From: JASJAR01 sp039198225
GTDB taxonomy: Bacteria; Pseudomonadota; Alphaproteobacteria; Rhodobacterales; Rhodobacteraceae
DNA length: 64,000 nt
Direction of reading: 5' to 3'
Assembly: GCA_039198225.1 (NCBI GenBank)
Contig: JBCCTQ010000017.1
Location: forward strand, 1-64,000
Both the position numbers and the translations under genes were made by a program. Below the pieces are notes generated by a model. That model was not told where the DNA came from. It saw only the letters and a program-made list of their open reading frames with translations, and did not search any database. Of the stretch, positions 58,870 to 64,000 are shown piece by piece (the first letter of the stretch is position 1; each line of letters opens with the position of its first letter).

Positions 58870-59643
58870 ATGAGCGGATTGGTGGCAGGCCGTCTGGCCG
58901 GATGGGCAGAACGCAAGATGCTCACCCGCTGGTCGCGGCTGGCCGACCGGGCTCCGGTCGAAGACCCCTCGGCTCTGAAATCCGTCCGGAGCCGCGCCCG
59001 GGCCCTCCAGCAGCGGGTAGATCGGCTCCTTCATGTGGCCGATACACGGCTCGCGCTTCCCATGGTCGGAGCGACCGGCATTAAAAGGCCGCTCCACAGC
59101 GACTGGGCCTGGCGGCCTGGCCTCTGGGCAGGTCCGGTCCGGCCCGCTGGCGTCGTGGCGGCCGGTAACAAAACGGCCTTTGGGCCCGAAGCCTCTCTCC
59201 ACCATGATTGTCGGTGGTCCGAGATCACCCTGCGCCAGATCCGGAACAGTTCGGCCAATGACCTCGCCCCCTATTCGCTCCGCCTCGATGTGTTCGATTT
59301 CGATGGTTCCTACTTGAGCCTCGTGATCGAATTGCCGAGTGCGGCTGCGGCGGGTCTTTCAAAAAACCATATCGTCGGCGTGGATCTCCGGATGCAGACC
59401 GAGCGCAGTGTGGAGGTCTTTGCTCGGCTAAATGTCCGCCACGGCCCCAATACCGAACAGGTCGTCCGCGAAGTCCCGCCCGGCAACGGCGACCGGAATG
59501 TCGAGTTTGACCTCGCCTATAGTGAGATGAACGAACGCCGGGTCGAGCGGGCCTGGGTCGATCTCATTTTTGAGCGACCCGCATTCAATGAGATCCGAAT
59601 TGAAGATGTGACATTCACCCGCCGACCGAGGGCAGGTTTTTGA
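58870..59643 (+). CDS. DUF6478-like protein of unknown function
   Basis: The 257-residue product has a helical, arginine-rich N-terminal part (about 1-60, LKSVRSRARALQQRVDRLLHVAD) and a beta-rich body with WSEITLRQIRNSSANDLAPYSLRLDVFDFDGSYLSLVIELP and FARLNVRHGPNTEQVVREVP. It looks like the Rhodobacterales family DUF6478, from memory; no function is known. It has no signal peptide. Its stop overlaps the next gene's TTG start, so the two act together in all likelihood. Confidence 0.65.
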   Translation: MSGLVAGRLAGWAERKMLTRWSRLADRAPVEDPSALKSVRSRARALQQRVDRLLHVADTRLALPMVGATGIKRPLHSDWAWRPGLWAGPVRPAGVVAAGNKTAFGPEASLHHDCRWSEITLRQIRNSSANDLAPYSLRLDVFDFDGSYLSLVIELPSAAAAGLSKNHIVGVDLRMQTERSVEVFARLNVRHGPNTEQVVREVPPGNGDRNVEFDLAYSEMNERRVERAWVDLIFERPAFNEIRIEDVTFTRRPRAGF

Positions 59644-60038
59644 AGGATACCGGCTTTTCTGCCCTGCGCCTCGCGCGCACTGCGATCCGCGATGGCCATT
59701 GGGAAGGGGTGCTAACCCGCCATGTTCCGGGCGACAGCCCCCCCTTGATCGATCTGTGTTACCGCGACCTGCCGTTGGCCGAATTGACCCTCGAAGCCGA
59801 TGCAGGGGGCCATGCGGGTGGGCGCTGGCGGGCGCGGGTGGCGATCCCCGTGGACATGCTATCGGACGGCGTTCAGACATTTACGCTGATTGACCGGGAA
59901 ACCGGCCTCGCGCTCGATAGCTTTGCCGTCTCTCTCGGTGAGCCCTTGGGCGACGATATCCGGGCCGAGGTCGATCTTTTGCGGTCAGAGCTTGATCTTT
60001 TGAAACGCGCATTTCGGCGTCACTGCGCTGAAAGCTAA
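59640..60038 (+). CDS. Small protein of unknown function coupled to the DUF6478-like gene
   Basis: The 132-residue product starts at a TTG (59640) that overlaps the upstream stop. It contains LIDLCYRDLPLAELTLEADAGGHAGGRWRARVAIPVDMLSDGVQTFTLID, a beta-sandwich-like pattern, and ends in a short helix DDIRAEVDLLRSELDLLKRAFRRHC. I do not recognise it. As an isolated small frame it could be doubted, but the tight coupling and normal codon use argue for a real gene. Confidence 0.6.
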   Translation: MKDTGFSALRLARTAIRDGHWEGVLTRHVPGDSPPLIDLCYRDLPLAELTLEADAGGHAGGRWRARVAIPVDMLSDGVQTFTLIDRETGLALDSFAVSLGEPLGDDIRAEVDLLRSELDLLKRAFRRHCAES

Positions 60039-60104
60039 GATCAAAGAGCCCGAACTGTTGCGGGAAAGCCCTAGAATCCGGGGGCAAACCTGGGGCAAAA
60101 TCCC

Positions 60105-60120
60105 GGCGGTTTATACCGCC
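60105..60120 (+). terminator. Hairpin without T run, possible terminator
   Basis: GGCGGT (60105-60110) pairs with ACCGCC (60115-60120) over a TTAT loop. No T run follows. It lies in the 266-base gap between the small protein gene and the LysR gene. Confidence 0.3.
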
Positions 60121-60156
60121 ATACGGTCGACAAACCCCTTAAATAATTAACTTTTT

Positions 60157-60171
60157 ATGCTTTTGAAGCAT
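60157..60171. promoter_or_regulatory. LysR-type T-N11-A palindrome
   Basis: ATGCTT-TTG-AAGCAT (60157-60171) is a perfect 15-base dyad and contains T-N11-A (60158-60170), the LysR-type box. It lies 134 bases before the LysR gene start, in an AT-rich part of the gap. Confidence 0.5.
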
Positions 60172-60304
60172 GTTGCGTTTCCGCCACGGGCACGATTCGC
60201 AAGAAACCCCGATATTGTCGGCCCCTCACCCAATTCTCGCCTTCTTTGCCCAGGATACCGGAAAGGCGCTGGGGGGCGGCCTTTGTTAAAGGGTTGAACT
60301 GCCT

Positions 60305-61210
60305 ATGGACCGACTGACCGAAATGGAAGCTTTTGCGACCGTCGTCGATCAGGGTGGGTTTACTGATGCTGCCAAGAAGATGGGGATTTCGAAATCTGCC
60401 GTCTCCAAACATGTCTCTTCGCTGGAAGCGCGCCTCGGCGCACGACTACTGAATAGAACGACGCGTCGTGTGAGCCCAACTGAAATCGGCCTCGCCTATT
60501 ATGATCGGGCGCGGCGGGTTTTGAACGATGCCGGCGAAGCGGATGCGCTCGTCACCTCAATGCAATCGGCACCTTCCGGTCTGCTCCGGATCTCGGTTGC
60601 CACCGACTTCGGGGTGAACCATCTGTCGCCTGTCCTCGGCGATTTCTTGCAAGAATTCCCGGACATTACAGTCAACATGGTGCTGAACAATCGCTATGTT
60701 GAGTTGATCTCCGAAGGGTTCGATATGGCCATCCGGATCGGCGAGCTGGAAGATTCCACGCTCCGGGCCCGGAAGCTCTGCGAGACCACGAAGCGGATGA
60801 TCGCGTCGCCGGAATACTTTGACAAATATGGCCGGCCGCAAAAGATCGACGATCTGAACGAGCACAAGCTCTTGCATTACTCGAACCAATCTTCCGGCAA
60901 TGTGTGGAAGATCACGGCTCCTTCGGGTGAAAAGCGCCAAGTGCGTACCGCAGGCTGGCTCACGGTCAATGATGGTCAAAGCCTCCTCAATGCCGCGATT
61001 GCCGGTCTTGGCATCGCTTATTTGCCGAGCTTTCTTTACGGCGACGCGATGGAGCAAGGTCAGGTCGAGGAAGCCATTCCGGAACTGCCCACCGAGACCC
61101 AAGGGATCTACGCGGTCTACCCGCCAGGCCGGTTTACCCAGCCCAAGGTGCGCGCGTTCATCGACTTTCTTGTCCATGCCTTCTCCGACAAAGGCCCGGA
61201 TGCTTGGTAG
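60305..61210 (+). CDS. LysR-family transcriptional regulator
   Basis: The 301-residue protein has the LysR helix-turn-helix at about 17-42 (GGFTDAAKKMGISKSAVSKHVSSLEARLG) and an effector domain from about 90 to the end, with LISEGFDMAIRIGELEDSTLRARKLCE, typical of the group with PBP2-type ligand domains. The N-terminus MDRLTEMEAFATVVDQGGF resembles the CrgA-like group. The ligand and target are unknown because no catabolic gene is divergent from it. A dyad that fits LysR sites lies upstream. A strong terminator follows at 61261. Confidence 0.9.
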   Translation: MDRLTEMEAFATVVDQGGFTDAAKKMGISKSAVSKHVSSLEARLGARLLNRTTRRVSPTEIGLAYYDRARRVLNDAGEADALVTSMQSAPSGLLRISVATDFGVNHLSPVLGDFLQEFPDITVNMVLNNRYVELISEGFDMAIRIGELEDSTLRARKLCETTKRMIASPEYFDKYGRPQKIDDLNEHKLLHYSNQSSGNVWKITAPSGEKRQVRTAGWLTVNDGQSLLNAAIAGLGIAYLPSFLYGDAMEQGQVEEAIPELPTETQGIYAVYPPGRFTQPKVRAFIDFLVHAFSDKGPDAW

Positions 61211-61260
61211 TGCCGAGTGTGGTGTGACGTAACGGTACCCCCTTCAGCATGTTTGCCAAC

Positions 61261-61290
61261 TCGGGCGCCCAACGGGCGCCCGATTTTTTT
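61261..61290 (+). terminator. Rho-independent terminator
   Basis: TCGGGCGCCC (61261-61270) pairs exactly with GGGCGCCCGA (61274-61283) over three bases, then seven T residues. It ends the LysR transcript and touches the stop of the converging OmpA-family gene. Confidence 0.93.
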
Positions 61291-62263
61291 AGCGCTGGGT
61301 GATAACCGCTTCGACCCGCCGGTTGGTGCTCCGACCTTCCTCGCTGTCGTTGGAAACGAGGGGGACGAGGTACCCCACACCCCGGGCCGCAAGGCGTTGG
61401 GCAGCGATGCCGAATTCTCGGCGCAACGTCCCGGCGGCGCTGGCGGCGCGTCGCTCGGAAAGGCGGATATTGGCGTCGAGACCGCCAACATTGTCCGAAT
61501 GGCCCACGAGCACGAGGCGCCGGGCAGGGTCAGCGGCGAGCCAGCTTGCCAGGGCGGCAAGGGACGGGAACGGGCCCTCTCCGAGTTCCGCCGAACCGGG
61601 CCGAAAGGCCAGATCGGCCAAGACCACGCGGCCGTCGCGTTCGAGCTGGGTGATGAGGTCTACGCCTTCCGGAGGCGTGTCGGGCACAGCGCGCGTTTCC
61701 ACGGGCGGAGGTGCCGCTTCCGTCGGCCCTTCGGGCGACGGGGCTGCAACCGGTTCGCTGTCGCTGCCCGCGGGCGAGATCGCTGTCACATGGATATGCC
61801 CGCCGCTTCCAGACCGGCTTGTGACCACCGCGACGACGTCCTGACCCGCCTCACTGTCTCGAACCGCGGCCAGATAGCGGAAATCGCCGAGATCCACATG
61901 CATCGCGGGAGCATCGAGGAGGTCGAGGGCAAGGCGGAAATCGAACCCGCCGCATTCGAGGTCGGCGCAAGCGAAGCGGATCGAGTAGTCCGCCGCCTCC
62001 AATTGGCGTTCGATCCGGTTGATCAACTGAAACGGGGTTAGATCGCTGTCCGGTAACCGCCAGGCCAAGCGTTCAACCCGGCCTTCCGCCACAAGCGCTG
62101 GCCCGCCGGAGCCGCTCCGGGGTCCGGTGGGGATCAGAACCTGATCTTCGGCGCGGAGATCACTCCCAGATGGCCGCGCACCCGTGGGCGGCACGACGGG
62201 CGCCGCAGCAGCCGCCCCGGCCCAAACAAGGACCCATCCGGCAAAGAGTGATCTGGCCCCCAT
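61289..62263 (-). CDS. OmpA-family protein
   Basis: The 324-residue product starts with a signal peptide (MGARSLFAGWVLVWAGAAAAA). A domain of about 130 residues, a Pro/Ala linker (SPEGPTEAAPPPVE) and a C-terminal OmpA-like peptidoglycan-binding domain (about 215-322) follow. The latter has LAFRPGSAELG, LVLVGHSDNVGGLDANIRLSERRA and STNRRVEAVI, the usual signature. It probably links the outer membrane to peptidoglycan. The ATG at 62263 lies two bases after the acetyltransferase stop with AAGGA before it. The frame extends further upstream to 62416 inside that gene, which is not used. Confidence 0.87.
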   Translation of the reverse strand: MGARSLFAGWVLVWAGAAAAAPVVPPTGARPSGSDLRAEDQVLIPTGPRSGSGGPALVAEGRVERLAWRLPDSDLTPFQLINRIERQLEAADYSIRFACADLECGGFDFRLALDLLDAPAMHVDLGDFRYLAAVRDSEAGQDVVAVVTSRSGSGGHIHVTAISPAGSDSEPVAAPSPEGPTEAAPPPVETRAVPDTPPEGVDLITQLERDGRVVLADLAFRPGSAELGEGPFPSLAALASWLAADPARRLVLVGHSDNVGGLDANIRLSERRAASAAGTLRREFGIAAQRLAARGVGYLVPLVSNDSEEGRSTNRRVEAVITQR

Positions 62264-62265
62264 CG

Positions 62266-62964
62266 CTATCCTTCTTTGATCCGGTACCAATAGCGTCCCA
62301 CCGGAGCATACCCTAAGGCGCGGTAAAGCGCATTGGCTGGAATATTGTCGTCGGTCACGGCAAGGCCAATCCAAGGCGCACCTTCCGCGGCAGCCCAGCG
62401 TGCGGCGGCTAGGCAAAGGCTTCTGGCCAAGCCTCTCCGGCGGGATGCCGGATCGACATGGAGCGCGTGGATCATCGCTCCGCCAGCTCCCAACGCGGAA
62501 AAAACCACGGCGCGGGGAGGGGTCCCGTCGGCCAATACAGCTTTCGGGCCGGTCACCCGCTCCATCACGTCAATCCGGTCGGCGCCGATCCCGCCATCGG
62601 CCCAGAGGGCCTTATCCTCGGGTCGGGGCGGCCAGGCTGTCGTGACAGGGCCCGGGCCCTGCTCCAGCGGGCAAACATAGAGTGTAACCGGGTCGATCAC
62701 GGCATACCCCAAGGCCGCCAATTGGCGGTCGAGGTCTTCTTCGCCGGGTGTGACCATAAAAAGCGGCACCTGGCCCGCCGCTGCCATGGCCTGCTCGGCC
62801 GTCTCGATATCGGTCTCCGTCAATGGTCCCTTGGCCCGGGCCGCGCTAACCCGTTTGCCGCCCGGGCCATATCGAAGCTCCACGGGGCCTTTCTGGGCAA
62901 TGCTCGCGCTGGGCCACGTGGCATCGAGGGTCCGGATCACGGCCCCGGCGCCCGGGAGGCTCAT
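62266..62964 (-). CDS. GNAT-family N-acetyltransferase
   Basis: The 232-residue protein has a C-terminal GNAT domain: MIHALHVDPASRRRGLARSLCLAAARWAAAEGA with the acetyl-CoA-binding RRRGLA loop near 175-182, and VTDDNIPANALYRALGYAPVGRYWYRIKEG at the end. The N-terminal half (about 20-110) is less conserved and may be a second, degenerate GNAT fold. The substrate is unknown. It overlaps the CinA-type gene (ATGA) upstream and the OmpA-family gene follows closely, so the three form one operon. Confidence 0.85.
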   Translation of the reverse strand: MSLPGAGAVIRTLDATWPSASIAQKGPVELRYGPGGKRVSAARAKGPLTETDIETAEQAMAAAGQVPLFMVTPGEEDLDRQLAALGYAVIDPVTLYVCPLEQGPGPVTTAWPPRPEDKALWADGGIGADRIDVMERVTGPKAVLADGTPPRAVVFSALGAGGAMIHALHVDPASRRRGLARSLCLAAARWAAAEGAPWIGLAVTDDNIPANALYRALGYAPVGRYWYRIKEG

Positions 62965-63692
62965 GCAATCCCGCCTCTGAACGCTTCGCGGACAGCGTCC
63001 ATGACAAGGGCGAGATCTTCCCTGTTCCGGGCCCGAACGACGACATTCGCCGCGTAGCGGCCACCAGCGTAGTAGGGATATGACCCGATCTGTGTTTCAG
63101 GATGGGCGGCCGCGATCTCTCCGAGGGGTTTGGCAATGTCGCCTTCAGCCATTTCAACATGGACGCTGTCCGACATTAGGGGTTGTCCGCCTGTGAGCTT
63201 CGGCAAAAGGGTCTCAACCATGGTTTGAAAGATCGTCGGCACGCCGGCCATCACATGGACGTTTTCGAGCGAGAAACCCGGCGCGGCCGAGACCGGGTTC
63301 TCGATCAGAACGGCGCCGTCCGGTATTCGCGCCATCCGCAAGCGGGCGGCGTTGAGCTCAATGTTCTGGCGTTCGTAATGCGTCTCAAGAAGGGCGCGCG
63401 CATCCGATCGGACATCGATGCCTGCGCCAAGCGCCTCGGCAACACAATCGGCGGTGATGTCGTCATGGGTCGGGCCGATCCCGCCGGACGTAAAGAGATG
63501 GTTGTGGCCCGCCTTGAGCTCTTTGACGGCCGCGACGATCGTATCGCGGTCATCGCCCACGACCCGCATTTCCTTGAGATCGATGCCCACTCGGTCGAGA
63601 CGCCCTGCGAGGTAATGGGCGTTTCCTTCCCGCGTCCGCCCCGACAGAATCTCGTCTCCAATAATGAGCATGGCGGCGGTGGGATTGGACAT
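62961..63692 (-). CDS. Molybdopterin-binding domain protein (CinA N-terminal/MoaB-like)
   Basis: The 243-residue protein has the MoCF fold of CinA: LIIGDEILSGRTREGNAHYLAGRLDRVGIDL at 8-38, LFTSGGIGPTHDDITADCVAEALG near 65-90 and GVPTIFQTM near 155. The C-terminal deamidase domain of full-length CinA is absent, so it is the short, stand-alone form that occurs in alphaproteobacteria. A role in nucleotide or cofactor damage repair or molybdopterin binding is possible. It leads an operon with the acetyltransferase and OmpA-family genes, divergent from sfsA. Confidence 0.87.
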   Translation of the reverse strand: MSNPTAAMLIIGDEILSGRTREGNAHYLAGRLDRVGIDLKEMRVVGDDRDTIVAAVKELKAGHNHLFTSGGIGPTHDDITADCVAEALGAGIDVRSDARALLETHYERQNIELNAARLRMARIPDGAVLIENPVSAAPGFSLENVHVMAGVPTIFQTMVETLLPKLTGGQPLMSDSVHVEMAEGDIAKPLGEIAAAHPETQIGSYPYYAGGRYAANVVVRARNREDLALVMDAVREAFRGGIA

Positions 63693-63737
63693 CAGCGCTC
63701 CTTGCTGGCCTTATCCGACGGGTATAGGTCCCAGCCC

Positions 63738-64000
63738 ATGCGCTTTCCAACCCCCCTTGTGCCCGGCCGTCTGATCCGGCGTTACAAGAGGTTTCTTGCC
63801 GATATTGCGCTCGAAGACGGGCGTGAGGTGACCGCCCATTGCCCCAATCCCGGCGCGATGCTGAATTTCAAGGAACCCGGCACGCGGGTCTGGGTCGAGC
63901 AAAATGACGATCCGAAAAAGAAACTGAAATACGGCTGGCGATTGGTCGAGCTTCCCTGGGGTGCGATGGCGGGCATCGATACGGGCGTGCCGAACCGCGT
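63738..64000 (+). CDS. sfsA: SfsA-family protein, N-terminal part (cut by window edge)
   Basis: The ATG at 63738 opens a frame that runs off the right edge after 87 complete codons. It encodes MRFPTPLVPGRLIRRYKRF, then EDGREVTAHCPNPGAM near 29-43 and VWVEQNDDPKKKLKYGWRLVEL, the N-terminal signature of SfsA. SfsA was named for sugar fermentation stimulation and is now linked to DNA/RNA nuclease activity. It reads away from the CinA-type gene across 45 bases. Confidence 0.92.
   Translation, partial: MRFPTPLVPGRLIRRYKRFLADIALEDGREVTAHCPNPGAMLNFKEPGTRVWVEQNDDPKKKLKYGWRLVELPWGAMAGIDTGVPNR

Noticed and set aside
62961..63692. The CinA-type gene as a second molybdenum gene linked to the formate dehydrogenase
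   Set aside because: It lies almost 20 kb away in another operon, and this short form is common without any molybdoenzyme; linkage by fold name alone is not support.

Overview
The window looks like chromosomal DNA of an alphaproteobacterium of the order Rhodobacterales. The reasons are the GC-rich, tightly overlapping operons, a CcrM-type GANTC methyltransferase, and gene blocks usual in that group: mutY/dciA/dsbA; pmbA, a CysQ-like phosphatase, a DUF4170 protein and waaA; leuS/lptE/holA; accD/folC; and a 16-stranded-type alphaproteobacterial porin pair. No insertion sequence, prophage, integrase or CRISPR array is visible. Most of the window is ordinary core genome. The accessory parts are at the left end and in the middle.

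Layout. 0-3 kb: a capsule-export locus (KpsM, KpsE, KpsT) with a sulfotransferase cut by the window edge, arranged divergently. 3.4-9.4 kb: an RTX metalloprotease, a LacI-type repressor, an unknown membrane protein, tRNA-Arg(CCU), a membrane-anchored winged-helix protein and two small exported proteins. 9.6-12.2 kb: RNase HII, CcrM and a YceI protein. 12.3-15.6 kb: an alkB-like hydroxylase and an alcohol dehydrogenase behind mutY. 15.7-27.7 kb: dciA/dsbA, the lipopolysaccharide/pmbA cluster, DUF2125 protein, an SDR, and leuS-lptE-holA. 28-33.5 kb: two tandem porins, YggS, an L,D-transpeptidase, an acetyltransferase, GTP cyclohydrolase II and an OmpR-type regulator.

33.8-49.2 kb holds the most interesting region. 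A two-component pair, whose regulator is NtrC-like but lacks the sigma-54 contact loop, is followed by three evenly phased palindromes, an oxalate/formate-type MFS carrier, a large FdhF/YdeP-type molybdopterin oxidoreductase and FdhD. About 3 kb further on, S-formylglutathione hydrolase is transcribed away from a TetR gene, with an operator-like dyad inside the tetR promoter. Together these suggest a C1 route from formaldehyde through formate to CO2 under dedicated control; this is inference.

49.3-64 kb: an MFS transporter, ZapE, an orphan ATP-grasp ligase, folC, accD, a CPBP protease, ilvD, three poorly known genes, a LysR regulator, an OmpA-family protein, an acetyltransferase, a CinA-type protein and the start of sfsA at the right edge.
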